From NCBI GenBank assembly GCA_964371025.1, contig CAYJKH010000001.1, positions 1 to 64,000 of the forward strand: DNA of 64,000 bases, in the 5' to 3' direction. The translations under genes were made by a program, and so were the position numbers. Position 1 is the first letter of the stretch. Each line of letters begins with the position of its first letter. Below, piece by piece: positions 38,253 through 47,272 of the stretch. The notes beneath the pieces are model-generated. The model saw only the letters and a list, made by a program, of their open reading frames with translations, did no database searches and was not told where the DNA came from. The stretch is from CAYJDP01 sp964371025 (GTDB lineage Bacteria > Bacillota_I > Bacilli_A > RF39 > UBA660).

Positions 38253-40103
38253 TTATTTAACAATAGTAACTGTATATGTATCACAGTAATTAACTACCAT
38301 ATCTGCTCCATTACATACTGAACCACTATTAGTACTTCCGTTAGAGCAGCTATCAACTAAATTGAAAGCCCATTTTATACTACCATAATAGCTTTGTATC
38401 ATACTTTTAACTTGTGCTCCCGTATTACCAACAGGGAAGTAAACAGTAGTTGTTTTAGTTCTATCACATGTTGGAGTTGTTGACCCACTACTATTATTAT
38501 TGCTGCTTCCGCTATTACTATTATTACTACTACTTGAAGAAGAACTAGTTTGTTTATTACTATTTGAACTACTTGCTGTATATTTACCACTTGAAACAGT
38601 TAGTGTGATAGAAGTATCACCACTAACTTTAGAACCACTACTTATAGATTGTGATATAATATTTCCTTCTTTAACAGTAGAGGAAAAAGCGTAAGTATAA
38701 GCTGCTTTAAGACCGGCTTTTTCAATTGATGAAGTGGCGTTAGCTTTACTAAGACCTACAACATTAGGAACACTTATTTCTTTACCATCTGATATAGTAA
38801 TGATAATAACATCTCCGTTTTTTATAACATCACCAATATTATGAGAAATTTTAATTATTTCTCCTTGTTTAACGTCATTATTAAATTCATTTTTTTCTTC
38901 ATATTTAACATTGTTTTCATTTGCCCAGTCATAAAAATCATCAATATTAGAAAATTCAGGCATTTTTAATTTTCCTTTTGATAATACAAATGAAATAATT
39001 GTACCTTCTTCAACAATATCACCAAATTCATAGTTAGCACTAATAAAATTATTTTCTTTAATTGAATCATCATATTTATAACTAAAAGTTAATTTAAGTC
39101 TATTTGTTATTATATAATTTGTTATTTCTTCTAAGTCCATCTTTTCAAAATCAGGTAGTTTAATTTCTTTTCCTTTACTTAATGTAACAATAATTTCTTC
39201 ATCATTAGGTTTAACCATTGTGCCAGATTTAATACTTTGTTTTCCTACTAAACCACGGTCAGTGTTGTTAAAGAAATCTTTTTCAAATTTATATTTTAAA
39301 CCATGTTTTTTCATGTAAAACATAACTTCAAACTCTGTTTTATCTATTAAATTAATTAACTTAGTTTCTACAAATTCATCTTCTCCTAAAGAGAAAGTTA
39401 ATTCTAAGGGGTCACTTCTTTTCATATTACCACTTGCATTTTGCTCAATTACAGTGTCTTTTGCTTTAGCATCTTTTATAAAAGTAACTCCAACATTATT
39501 TAAATGATTTTCTAAAACATAATCAATAACTCTTTCATCACTCCAAGTTAACATGTTAGGAACTAAAATTTCTTTATCCGGATTAGGTCCTGATGAAACT
39601 GCTATTGTTAGAGTTTTAACATCATTAATAGAAGTACCTTCTTTTATATCTTGTCCAATTATATGGTATTCTTCAATCATATCACTGTATTCATATACTT
39701 GCTCAATTGCAACATTATTTTTACTTGCCCAAGCAACTACTTCAGTTAGATTCTCATTTTCAAAATCTAATACTTTATTAAAAGCGGGAATATTAATAAT
39801 ATTAGTAGCAAGTAATATATTAAAGGTGTTAAATAATATTAAAATTATAGCACTAATAAATAGGATTACTTTATTTCTAATTCTATTAGAGATACAAATA
39901 AATGTAAAAAGAATAGAAAAACAAAATAATAATACTAAACTAATTACATTAGCAATGATATCTATATTATTATCAAATATTATCGTAGCAGTAATACTAC
40001 AAATATTAGATAGAATAACCACTAATAATAAGAAATTTATAAATTTATTTTTATCTTTTTTCTTTATTTCCTTTACTTTGTCAAAATCTTTATTTATATC
40101 CAT
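38253..40103 (-). CDS. Membrane-anchored multi-PASTA protein without kinase
   Basis: This 616-residue protein has three membrane segments (about 21-43, 47-71, 78-100). About six PASTA-like repeats follow at 105-510, each starting near IPAFNKV, LVPNMLT, KLINLID, KLPDFEK, KMPEFSN or SVPNVVG and ending in ISxGxxI-type strands. A Ser/Asn linker of about 40 residues leads to a C-terminal module of about 70 residues with four cysteines. PASTA domains bind muropeptides or lipid II and usually sit on PrkC/StkP kinases, but no kinase domain is present here. A wall-sensing or scaffolding role is inferred. It converges on the glucosaminidase gene. Confidence 0.85.
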   Translation of the reverse strand: MDINKDFDKVKEIKKKDKNKFINFLLLVVILSNICSITATIIFDNNIDIIANVISLVLLFCFSILFTFICISNRIRNKVILFISAIILILFNTFNILLATNIINIPAFNKVLDFENENLTEVVAWASKNNVAIEQVYEYSDMIEEYHIIGQDIKEGTSINDVKTLTIAVSSGPNPDKEILVPNMLTWSDERVIDYVLENHLNNVGVTFIKDAKAKDTVIEQNASGNMKRSDPLELTFSLGEDEFVETKLINLIDKTEFEVMFYMKKHGLKYKFEKDFFNNTDRGLVGKQSIKSGTMVKPNDEEIIVTLSKGKEIKLPDFEKMDLEEITNYIITNRLKLTFSYKYDDSIKENNFISANYEFGDIVEEGTIISFVLSKGKLKMPEFSNIDDFYDWANENNVKYEEKNEFNNDVKQGEIIKISHNIGDVIKNGDVIIITISDGKEISVPNVVGLSKANATSSIEKAGLKAAYTYAFSSTVKEGNIISQSISSGSKVSGDTSITLTVSSGKYTASSSNSNKQTSSSSSSSNNSNSGSSNNNSSGSTTPTCDRTKTTTVYFPVGNTGAQVKSMIQSYYGSIKWAFNLVDSCSNGSTNSGSVCNGADMVVNYCDTYTVTIVK

Positions 40104-40118
40104 CTTTTCACCTCATCT

Positions 40119-40124
40119 ATTATA
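40119..40124 (-). promoter_or_regulatory. -10 element of the PASTA protein gene
   Basis: TATAAT on the minus strand lies 16 nt before the start, upstream of the GAGGTG ribosome binding site. No -35 was assigned. Confidence 0.45.
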
Positions 40125-40210
40125 ACTATATATAATTATATACTATATTAGTAAAAATAAAAATATATATATTTTTTGAAACGTAAAGATATGTATATTT
40201 TTATGATATA

Positions 40211-40219
40211 TGGTATAAT
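40211..40219 (+). promoter_or_regulatory. Extended -10 promoter of the diacylglycerol kinase gene
   Basis: TGGTATAAT lies 23 nt before the start. Confidence 0.6.
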
Positions 40220-40242
40220 AAATTGATAAAGGAAGTGGTTTA

Positions 40243-41196
40243 ATGAAAAAATGTGTAATTATTATAAATCCTAAGAGTGGTAGTAATAAAGGTAAATTAG
40301 ACCCCAAAGTCTTTATTAAAGTATTAAAAAAATATGAATACACAACAGAGTTTATATATACTAAGTATGCAGGACATGCTACTGAATTAATGAAAAACTT
40401 AGATGATGATATAGATTTAGTTATATCAGCAGGTGGAGATGGGACTTTAAATGAAATAGTTACTGGGAATACTAAAAGGAAAAAAAGATTATTACTAGCT
40501 AACTTACCTCTTGGAACTAGTAATGATGTTGGTAATATGTATGGACTAACTAAAAATAAAATTAAGAATTTGGAATTAATTTTAAAAGGTGTTAAAAAAA
40601 ATATAGATGTTTGTCATATTAATAAAAAAACTTTTATATATGTTGCTTGTTTGGGCGATTATATTGATATGACTTATAATACTCCAAGTGATTTAAAGAA
40701 AAAATATGGAAGACTAGCTTATATTATGTATGGGTTGAAACAAACTAGAAAAAAGATAAATAGTTATAAAATTGAATATAAAATAGATGGTAAAAAATAT
40801 AGTGGAGAATATTCATTTATATTTATAACTAATGCTACAAGGATTGCCGGAATTAACAATGTTTATTATGATATCAAACTAGATGATGGAATGTTTGAAG
40901 TGGCATTTGCTCATATTAAAACAAAAAAAATGATGTTACAAAAAATAATTCAAATAAATGGGGCAATCGATATAAAAGATATTCCAGAATTTACTCATTA
41001 TAAAACGAATAACTTAGAAATAAAATTTATAGATAAACCAAAAACATCTTGGTGTGTTGATGGGGAAGAATATAAAAGTGATAGTATGAAATTTAAATTT
41101 GGAGTCGATGTTGATACTAAAATGATGATGCCTCCAGTTAATATAAATAAATTATTTGAAAAGAGGGATTTAGATGAAGAAAATAAAAACCACTAA
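40243..41196 (+). CDS. Diacylglycerol kinase (DagK/YegS family)
   Basis: This 317-residue lipid kinase has the family motifs INPKSGSNKG near the N-terminus, SAGGDGTLNE (62-71) in the nucleotide site and LPLGTSNDVG. Members phosphorylate diacylglycerol, which returns the by-product of lipoteichoic acid synthesis to phospholipid. This fits the LtaS-like enzyme in the window. It overlaps the next gene by 23 nt. Confidence 0.92.
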   Translation: MKKCVIIINPKSGSNKGKLDPKVFIKVLKKYEYTTEFIYTKYAGHATELMKNLDDDIDLVISAGGDGTLNEIVTGNTKRKKRLLLANLPLGTSNDVGNMYGLTKNKIKNLELILKGVKKNIDVCHINKKTFIYVACLGDYIDMTYNTPSDLKKKYGRLAYIMYGLKQTRKKINSYKIEYKIDGKKYSGEYSFIFITNATRIAGINNVYYDIKLDDGMFEVAFAHIKTKKMMLQKIIQINGAIDIKDIPEFTHYKTNNLEIKFIDKPKTSWCVDGEEYKSDSMKFKFGVDVDTKMMMPPVNINKLFEKRDLDEENKNH

Positions 41197-41944
41197 AAAA
41201 ACTAAGTTAACAATATTTATTGTATTAAGATTTTTAGTAGTAATAAGTTTAATTTTACAATTATATAGAGGAGAGTGGAATAATGCCTTCTTATGTATAT
41301 TAACGCTTATTCTTTTTACAATACCTACTATTATTAAGAAGAAATTTAAAGTTGAATTACCTTCTGTCTTAGAGGGAATCATATATTTATTTATCTTTTC
41401 AGCTGAGATACTTGGTGAAATAAATAATTTTTATGGAATATTTCCTTATTGGGATAGTATGTTACATACTATAAATGGATTCTTAGCAGCAGCTATTGGA
41501 TTTGCTTTAATTGATTTATTAAATAAAGAGAGTAAGTTAATAGTACTATCACCAATATTTGTAGCCCTTACAGCGTTTTGTTTTTCGATGACAGTAGGAG
41601 TACTTTGGGAATTTTTTGAATATGCAGGAGATCAAAAACTTAATTTAGATATGCAAAAAGATTTTTATACTGATCATATTAATACGGTTATATTAGATGA
41701 AACCAATACTAATACAGTAGTTAAGATAGAAGATATTAATAAAGTAGAAATAACTTATAATAATGACCAAGTTATAGTACTAGATAATTATATTGATATA
41801 GGTATTAAAGATACTATGAAAGATTTATTTGTAAATTTTATTGGAGCAATTGTATTTTCAATTATTGGACTTTTATATATAAAAAATAGAGATGGATTTA
41901 AAATAGCAGAAATGTTCATACCAACAAAAAAGAAGACTACTTAG
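41174..41944 (+). CDS. Membrane protein, YjdF/DUF2238-like
   Basis: This 256-residue protein has about six membrane segments. The segment YWDSMLHTINGFLAAAIGF and the later VGVLWEFFEYAGD place conserved Asp, His and Glu near the membrane as in the YjdF family. That name is from memory and moderately certain. An extracellular loop of about 55 residues precedes the last segment. It is co-transcribed with the diacylglycerol kinase, and its stop codon is inside the terminator. Confidence 0.65.
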   Translation: MKKIKTTKKTKLTIFIVLRFLVVISLILQLYRGEWNNAFLCILTLILFTIPTIIKKKFKVELPSVLEGIIYLFIFSAEILGEINNFYGIFPYWDSMLHTINGFLAAAIGFALIDLLNKESKLIVLSPIFVALTAFCFSMTVGVLWEFFEYAGDQKLNLDMQKDFYTDHINTVILDETNTNTVVKIEDINKVEITYNNDQVIVLDNYIDIGIKDTMKDLFVNFIGAIVFSIIGLLYIKNRDGFKIAEMFIPTKKKTT

Positions 41945-41955
41945 TAGTTTTTTTT
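41936..41955 (+). terminator. Terminator after the YjdF-like gene
   Basis: ACTAC-tta-GTAGT is followed by seven T. Confidence 0.75.
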
Positions 41956-41964
41956 ATATTAATA

Positions 41965-41973
41965 TGATACAAT
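41965..41973 (+). promoter_or_regulatory. Extended -10 promoter of scpA
   Basis: TGATACAAT lies 24 nt before scpA. Confidence 0.55.
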
Positions 41974-41997
41974 TAAACAAGTTTAGAAGGTGATTAT

Positions 41998-42711
41998 ATG
42001 GAATTTATTATAGATGAATTTGAAGGGCCATTAGATTTATTACTTCATTTGATTAAAGAATCTAAAATGGATATATTTGATATAAAAATTGATTCAATTA
42101 CAGATCAATATTTAGAATATATTAATAAACAAGAAAGTCTTAATTTAGAAGTATCTAGTGAATACTTAGTCTTAGCATCTGAATTAATTGAATTAAAGTC
42201 AAAATTATTATTACCCACTGCAAGTAATAATGATGAAGAGGAAGAATATAATCCAGAAGAAGAATTAATTAATCGTTTACTAGAATATCAAGCTTATCAA
42301 GAAGTATCAAAATTACTAAAAGAAAAAGAGGCTAAAAGAAAAGATATTCATACTAAAATTCCAGAAAATTTAAATAATTATTTAGAACAAGATAAAAAAA
42401 TAGAATTAAATGTTGAATTAGATGATTTAGTAAATGCCTTTAAAGATTATTTAGAAAGAAAAGAGTTAGAAAAACCCTTAAAAACTAAAATAGCTACTAA
42501 AGAATTATCAGTTTCATCTAGAAAAAAAGAAATTTTAGATATATTTAAAACTAAAAATAAGGTATCATTTTATGAATTATTTAGTGAAAATACAAAACCA
42601 TATTTAGTAGTAACTTTTTTAGCAGTATTGGAATTAGTAAAAAAGAATAAATTACTTATTACACAAGAACAAGAATTTGAAGAAATTATATGTGAGGTAT
42701 ACAATGGATAA
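41998..42711 (+). CDS. scpA: Segregation and condensation protein A
   Basis: This 237-residue kleisin subunit bridges the SMC dimer. It starts with the family block FEGPLDLLLHLIKESKMDIFDI and has the N-terminal helical pattern EYLVLASELIELKSKLLLP. The C-terminal winged-helix part contains FYELF. It overlaps scpB by 8 nt. The smc gene is not in this window. Confidence 0.95.
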   Translation: MEFIIDEFEGPLDLLLHLIKESKMDIFDIKIDSITDQYLEYINKQESLNLEVSSEYLVLASELIELKSKLLLPTASNNDEEEEYNPEEELINRLLEYQAYQEVSKLLKEKEAKRKDIHTKIPENLNNYLEQDKKIELNVELDDLVNAFKDYLERKELEKPLKTKIATKELSVSSRKKEILDIFKTKNKVSFYELFSENTKPYLVVTFLAVLELVKKNKLLITQEQEFEEIICEVYNG

Positions 42712-43273
42712 TAAAGCGGTATTAGAAGGCCTTCTTTATGTAGTTGGAGAAGAAGGTTTATCAATAGAACAAATAAGTGAAGTATTAGATACTGATCATG
42801 ATGCTTCTAAAGAATTAATTCATTCATTGAAACAAGAATATTTATCAGAAAATCGTGGTCTTAGAATTGAATTTTTAGGGAATAGATTTAAAGTAACAAC
42901 TAAATTTGAACATAAAGAATATTATCAAAAATTATTAGTTAATCCTAAAACAAATACCCTAAGTCAAGCGGCTTTAGAGACTTTAGCAATTATTGCTTAT
43001 AATGAACCAATAACTAGAGTAGAGATAGATAAAACTCGTGGAGTTGATAGTGTTCATATGATTAGAAAACTATTAGCAAAAGGATTAATTAAAGAAAAGG
43101 GAAGAAGTAATTTACCGGGAAGACCAATTCTTTATAAAACAACAGATGATTTTCTTGATTATTTTGGACTTTCTTGTATCGAAGATTTACCACCGATGCA
43201 AGAAGTAGAACAAGAAGAAGATATTGAAAAAGACTTATATAATTCTAAATATAGAGAAATTGAAAGAGAGTGA
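42704..43273 (+). CDS. scpB: Segregation and condensation protein B
   Basis: This 189-residue partner of ScpA has two winged-helix domains. Family blocks are KAVLEGLLYVVGEEGLS at the start and LSQAALETLAIIAYNEPITR in the middle, then GLIKEKGRSNLPGRPILYKTT; the shortest clear one is AIIAYNEPITR. ATG 42704 follows GAGG by 6 nt and is preferred to an upstream in-frame start at 42677. It lies 4 nt before ffh. Confidence 0.95.
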   Translation: MDNKAVLEGLLYVVGEEGLSIEQISEVLDTDHDASKELIHSLKQEYLSENRGLRIEFLGNRFKVTTKFEHKEYYQKLLVNPKTNTLSQAALETLAIIAYNEPITRVEIDKTRGVDSVHMIRKLLAKGLIKEKGRSNLPGRPILYKTTDDFLDYFGLSCIEDLPPMQEVEQEEDIEKDLYNSKYREIERE

Positions 43274-43277
43274 TTAG

Positions 43278-44585
43278 ATGTTAGAAACATTAGGAGATAG
43301 ATTGCAAAATGCAATAAAAAATATAAAAGGTTATGGAAAAATAACAGAAGATAATATATCAGAAATGATGCGAGAAATAAGACTTGCGCTATTAGAAGCA
43401 GATGTAAATTATAAAGTAGTAAAAGAATTTACAAATAATGTACGTGAAAAAGCTTTAGGCGAAGAAGTTAGAAAAAGTATTAATCCAGGGGATTTATTTG
43501 TAAAAATAGTTCAAGATGAATTAACTGACTTACTAGGAGGAGATGCTAAAAGTATTAACTTATTAGGGAACCCTGCTATTTTAATGTTAGTAGGATTACA
43601 AGGATCTGGAAAAACTACTACAATTGGAAAACTTAGTTTATTATTAAGAAAAAAACATGCTAAAAAACCTTTACTAGTAGCATGCGATATTTATAGACCA
43701 GCAGCAATTGAACAATTAATTCAAATAGGAAAGCAATTAGGAATTGAAGTATATTATGAAGAAGGGAATAATCCAGTTCTAATTAGTCAAAATGCAATTA
43801 AATATGCACAAGAAAATAATTTTGATTATGTTTTAATAGATACAGCCGGAAGATTACATATTGATGAAGAATTAATGACGGAGTTAATTAATATTAATGA
43901 AGAAGTTACTCCAAAAGAGATAATTTTAGTAATAGACTCTATGATGGGACAAGATGCTATAAATGTTATTACAGGGTTTAATGAAAAATTACCATTAACG
44001 GGTGTAATATTAACAAAATTAGATGGAGATACTAGAGGTGGAGTAGCACTGTCAGTAAGACATTTAACAAATATTCCTATTAAATTTATTGGTGTATCAG
44101 AAAAACTAGATGGATTAGAAGAATTTGATCCTAAAAGACTAGCAGGAAGAATTCTTGGAATGGGAGATATTGTTTCTTTAGTAGAAAAAGCCGAAGCAGC
44201 AATAGATAAAAATGAAGCGGAGAAAACCGCTAATAGAATGAAATCAGGTAAGTTTGATTTAGAAGATTTTTTATCTACTATGAAGCAAATGAAAAAATTG
44301 GGACCTCTTGAAAATTTAATCAAATTAATCCCTGGAGCTTCAAAAATGGGACTTAATAATGTTCAAATAGATCCAAAACAAATGGCCAGAGTAGAGGCAA
44401 TTGTATTATCTATGACTATAGAAGAAAGAAGAAATCCTGATATTTTAAAGGCAAGCCGTAAAATAAGAATAGCAAAAGGTAGTGGAACAACAGTACCTGA
44501 AGTTAATAAGTTACTACAACAATTTGAGCAAATGAAAAAAATGATGAAACAAATGAGTAATGGTAATATGAAAATGCCTTTTTAA
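43278..44585 (+). CDS. ffh: Signal recognition particle protein Ffh
   Basis: This 435-residue SRP54 GTPase targets membrane and secreted proteins. The N domain is followed by GLQGSGKT (106-113), DTAGR and TKLDGDTRGG in the G domain. The methionine-rich M domain ends QMKKMMKQMSNGNMKMPF. The SRP RNA gene was not identified here. It is the last gene of the scpA-scpB-ffh operon. Confidence 0.97.
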   Translation: MLETLGDRLQNAIKNIKGYGKITEDNISEMMREIRLALLEADVNYKVVKEFTNNVREKALGEEVRKSINPGDLFVKIVQDELTDLLGGDAKSINLLGNPAILMLVGLQGSGKTTTIGKLSLLLRKKHAKKPLLVACDIYRPAAIEQLIQIGKQLGIEVYYEEGNNPVLISQNAIKYAQENNFDYVLIDTAGRLHIDEELMTELININEEVTPKEIILVIDSMMGQDAINVITGFNEKLPLTGVILTKLDGDTRGGVALSVRHLTNIPIKFIGVSEKLDGLEEFDPKRLAGRILGMGDIVSLVEKAEAAIDKNEAEKTANRMKSGKFDLEDFLSTMKQMKKLGPLENLIKLIPGASKMGLNNVQIDPKQMARVEAIVLSMTIEERRNPDILKASRKIRIAKGSGTTVPEVNKLLQQFEQMKKMMKQMSNGNMKMPF

Positions 44586-44590
44586 AAAAA

Positions 44591-44608
44591 TGTATAATAC
44601 TGTATAAT
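44591..44608 (+). other. Tandem TGTATAAT elements after ffh
   Basis: TGTATAAT occurs twice 10 nt apart, about 80 nt before rpoZ. Both look like -10 hexamers, but neither has a clear -35. They may be cryptic promoters or chance in AT-rich DNA. Confidence 0.3.
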
Positions 44609-44621
44609 TATCTTAGATTTA

Positions 44622-44650
44622 TTGCACATATTAAAAAATTCATATATTCT
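44622..44650 (+). promoter_or_regulatory. Promoter of rpoZ
   Basis: TTGCAC and TATTCT (44645-44650) are 17 nt apart. Confidence 0.5.
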
Positions 44651-44673
44651 AATAATATAGGGAGAGTGATAGT

Positions 44674-44880
44674 GTGATTTATCCGTCAATTGATAAGCTA
44701 TTAAACATAATTGATTCTAAATACGAACTTGTTCATATAGCAGCAAAAAGAAGTAGAGAAATTTCAGAATATAACAATTTACAGTTACCAAATGATAATT
44801 ATAAATGTTATAAAAATATTGGAAGAGCTTTAGAAGAAATTAGTGAAGGTAAATTAACAATAAGAAAGAACCAAGATTAA
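44674..44880 (+). CDS. rpoZ: RNA polymerase omega subunit
   Basis: This 68-residue omega subunit matches Bacillus RpoZ along its length: YPSIDKLLNIIDSKYELVHIAAKRSREI, then NIGRALEEISEGKLTI; the clearest part is IDKLLNIIDSKYELV. It starts with GTG, 9 nt after GGGAG. It assists RNA polymerase assembly. It is a single-gene unit with its own terminator; the usual gmk neighbour is absent. Confidence 0.93.
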   Translation: MIYPSIDKLLNIIDSKYELVHIAAKRSREISEYNNLQLPNDNYKCYKNIGRALEEISEGKLTIRKNQD

Positions 44881-44890
44881 GTTCTTTTTT
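44865..44890 (+). terminator. Terminator of rpoZ
   Basis: AAAGAAC pairs with GTTCTTT around a 9-nt loop, followed by T. The stop codon is in the loop. Confidence 0.75.
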
Positions 44891-44908
44891 ATTTTGAGGA
44901 TATTTATA

Positions 44909-44917
44909 TGATATACT
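44909..44917 (+). promoter_or_regulatory. Extended -10 promoter of recX
   Basis: TGATATACT lies 22 nt before recX. Confidence 0.5.
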
Positions 44918-44939
44918 TAATATATAAGTAGGTGATAAA

Positions 44940-45683
44940 ATGAAAATAGTTAAATATAAAAAAGAAAAAGATCAAAATTATAAAATATTTTTAGATAATT
45001 TAGATGAGGTTATCTTAAATGAAGAAGTAATTTTAGAATATAATCTCCTAATAAAAAAAGAAATAGATAATGGAGAATTAAATCAAATAAAAAAAAGAAA
45101 TGAATTTTATATTATATACTATGATGGATTAAAATTATTAAAAAATAATATAAAAAGCATTAATGAAGTATCAAGTTACTTACAAAAAAAAGATTATGAT
45201 AAAGAAGAAATTAACAAAGTAATAGAAAAGTTAATTAAACAAGGTTATTTAGATGATTTAGATTATTCAATAAGATATACAAGAACTATTATTAATACTA
45301 CTAATAAAGGACCAAGTAAAGTAAGAGATAAATTGAAATCATTAAAAATTAAAGATGAATATATAGAAGAGTCCTTAAAGCTATATACTAAAGAGAAAGA
45401 ATCAGAAAAATTAGAAAAAATTATTCCTAAGCTTTTAAAAAGTGAAAAGAAAGTTTATGGGAATGTATTAAAGCAAAAGATTATGTTAAAACTATTACTT
45501 GAAGGATTTAATAGGGAACTAATAACAATTTATTTGGATAATTATTCTTTTAATATAGATAATAATATATATGAAAAAGAATATACTAAATTATTAAAAA
45601 AATATGAAAGAAAATATCAAGATAAAGAATTAGAATTAAAAATAAAAAGTGCTTTATATAAAAAAGGAATTAGTAAAAACTAA
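44940..45683 (+). CDS. recX: Regulatory protein RecX
   Basis: This 247-residue RecX modulates RecA filaments. The helical-repeat pattern is visible: EVSSYLQKKDYDKEEINKVIEKLIKQGYLDDLDYS, of which the key part is LIKQGYLDDLDYS. KGPSKVRDKLKSLKI follows. The N-terminal 60 residues are a beta-containing extension common in Bacilli. The terminator overlaps its end and faces prsA. Confidence 0.87.
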   Translation: MKIVKYKKEKDQNYKIFLDNLDEVILNEEVILEYNLLIKKEIDNGELNQIKKRNEFYIIYYDGLKLLKNNIKSINEVSSYLQKKDYDKEEINKVIEKLIKQGYLDDLDYSIRYTRTIINTTNKGPSKVRDKLKSLKIKDEYIEESLKLYTKEKESEKLEKIIPKLLKSEKKVYGNVLKQKIMLKLLLEGFNRELITIYLDNYSFNIDNNIYEKEYTKLLKKYERKYQDKELELKIKSALYKKGISKN

Positions 45684-45692
45684 TTCCTTTTA
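45662..45692. terminator. Bidirectional terminator between recX and prsA
   Basis: AAAGGAATTAG-taaaaa-CTAATTCCTTT is followed by TATTT on the plus strand. The A-rich left flank gives a T tail on the minus strand. Confidence 0.8.
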
Positions 45693-45703
45693 TTTATATT
45701 TAA

Positions 45704-46699
45704 TTAAGTTGTTGGTGTGTTAGCACTACTAATTAATGAATCCATGAAGTCTTCATATTCTTTTTTTAATTCATCATCTTCAAATTTAACATCGTGTTCA
45801 TCTCTAATAGCCATAAGAGTTGTATAAACAAGAGATGGATCTGTTAATAATTTTGATTGTGCAATTGATGATTTAATATTATCTTCTTCATCTTCTAAAG
45901 AAGGTTTTTCTTTTTCATCAACTTTTAAAATAATATGATATCCAAATTGTGACTTAACTGGTTCACTACTATATTTACCTTTTTTTAGTTCTAAAGCCGC
46001 TTCTGAGAAGTTATCATCCATTTCATCAGGTGAAAAGAATCCTAAATCTCCACCATTAGTAGCAGTACCTTCATCATCAGAATATTTTTTAGCAAGGTCT
46101 TCAAAATCCTCACCATCATCTAACTTTTTAATAAGGTCTTTTGCTTCTTCTTCCGCTTTTTCTTCTGCTTTTGTTTTTTCTTCAGCAGATGCATCATCTT
46201 CTACATCTGGAATAATTAAAATATGTTTAGCACTTAATTCACCATGAATATTATCTTCATAATATTGTTCAATTTCTTTTTCATCAATATTATCAGAGAT
46301 ATGTTTTTCAACAGCTTCATTTCTTTTATACTCTAATCTTAAAACTTCTTCTAATTCTTTTTCATTACTTGCACCAAAGTATTGACTAATAGCAGTTTCA
46401 AATGCTGCTTGATCATTTTCGTAACTAGCTTTAATTTGTTCTATTTGATTAGCTACATATTCATCTTCTTCTTCAGTAGATTCGATATCTTTTAATATAT
46501 CAGCATCAATTAGATCTACTAATTTAGCGATTTGACTATATTTAATACTATCATAATATGAGTCAGCACTAATCCCATCTTTATCTCCAATTGATACAAC
46601 TTTTTCTTCACCATTTTTTAAAGTAGCAACTTCACCACAACCTGTTGCAGTTAAACTAATACTTAATAAGGCAATTATTAATAAATTCTTTTTCTTCAT
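45704..46699 (-). CDS. prsA: PrsA-like peptidyl-prolyl isomerase lipoprotein
   Basis: This 331-residue lipoprotein folds exported proteins at the outer face of the membrane. The lipobox gives lipidated Cys21 (LTATGC). A helical N-terminal region precedes a parvulin (PpiC) domain at about 152-270 with LSAKHILI, GGDLGFF and SQFGYHIILKV; an acidic Ala/Glu/Lys insert lies within it. The ribosome binding site is GGAGG. It probably serves the many secreted proteins here, including sortase substrates. Confidence 0.93.
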   Translation of the reverse strand: MKKKNLLIIALLSISLTATGCGEVATLKNGEEKVVSIGDKDGISADSYYDSIKYSQIAKLVDLIDADILKDIESTEEEDEYVANQIEQIKASYENDQAAFETAISQYFGASNEKELEEVLRLEYKRNEAVEKHISDNIDEKEIEQYYEDNIHGELSAKHILIIPDVEDDASAEEKTKAEEKAEEEAKDLIKKLDDGEDFEDLAKKYSDDEGTATNGGDLGFFSPDEMDDNFSEAALELKKGKYSSEPVKSQFGYHIILKVDEKEKPSLEDEEDNIKSSIAQSKLLTDPSLVYTTLMAIRDEHDVKFEDDELKKEYEDFMDSLISSANTPTT

Positions 46700-46732
46700 T
46701 CTTTCCTATCCTCCTAGTTCCTTTATATCATA

Positions 46733-46765
46733 ACAAAAAAAACTATTCTTGCAAACAGTTTTTAA
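46733..46765 (-). terminator. Terminator of hit
   Basis: On the minus strand AACTGTT pairs with AATAGTT (one G-U) around TGCAAG, followed by TTTTTT. A TTGCAA/TATGAT pair with 16-nt spacing overlaps it and may be the prsA promoter. Confidence 0.65.
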
Positions 46766-47161
46766 TTATTTAGTTAACTTAGTATAAATATCATCTACTG
46801 AAACTAGTAGGTCACTATTATAAGTGAAATCAACTAAATCATTTTTATATCTAGGAGTTAAGTGAAAATGAAAATGTCTTATTTCTTGTCCTAAAAAGTT
46901 ATTTTCAGAAATAGTTAGTCCTTCACAACCTAGCTTTTCTTTTAAAAGTGGGTATAAAATTTCTTTAGTTATTTTAAAGCTATTGCTTATAAAATTTTCA
47001 TCAATATCATTAATATTCACTTGGTGTAATTTAGGAATTATTAATAAATGACCATTAGTAGTTGGGTTAATATTCATAATAGTTAAGGATATATCATCTT
47101 CATAAACTACCTTAGAAGGAAGTTCTCCTTTAATTATTTTACAAAATATACAATCTTCCAT
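46766..47161 (-). CDS. HIT family hydrolase
   Basis: This 131-residue nucleotide hydrolase of the Hint group has the histidine triad HFHFH at 96-100 in RHFHFHLTPRY. Cys4 and Cys7 form the usual CxxC zinc site with later residues. NPTTNGHLLIIPK is the conserved block before the triad. It probably hydrolyses adenosine phosphoramidates or dinucleoside polyphosphates. GGAGGA precedes the start. Confidence 0.92.
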   Translation of the reverse strand: MEDCIFCKIIKGELPSKVVYEDDISLTIMNINPTTNGHLLIIPKLHQVNINDIDENFISNSFKITKEILYPLLKEKLGCEGLTISENNFLGQEIRHFHFHLTPRYKNDLVDFTYNSDLLVSVDDIYTKLTK

Positions 47162-47180
47162 AAATCCTCCTTATAAATAT

Positions 47181-47189
47181 AGTATACCA
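47181..47189 (-). promoter_or_regulatory. Extended -10 promoter of hit
   Basis: TGGTATACT on the minus strand lies 19 nt before the start. Confidence 0.55.
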
Positions 47190-47215
47190 TTAAAAATAAA
47201 AATAATAATAAATAG

Positions 47216-47244
47216 TTGTCATAATAAAAAAAATATGCTATTAT
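47216..47244 (+). promoter_or_regulatory. Promoter of the gene at 47273
   Basis: TTGTCA (47216-47221) and TATTAT (47239-47244) are 17 nt apart, with TGC before the -10. Its position decides the start: ATG 47249 would lie only 4 nt after the -10. Confidence 0.7.
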
Positions 47245-47272
47245 TTAAATGAATAATAGGTGGTGTATAGTT

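Noticed and set aside
38500..40125. Plus-strand Leu-rich and hydrophobic frames opposite the PASTA protein
   Set aside because: They are antisense to its Ser/Asn linker and membrane segments, and the PASTA frame is clearly the coding one.
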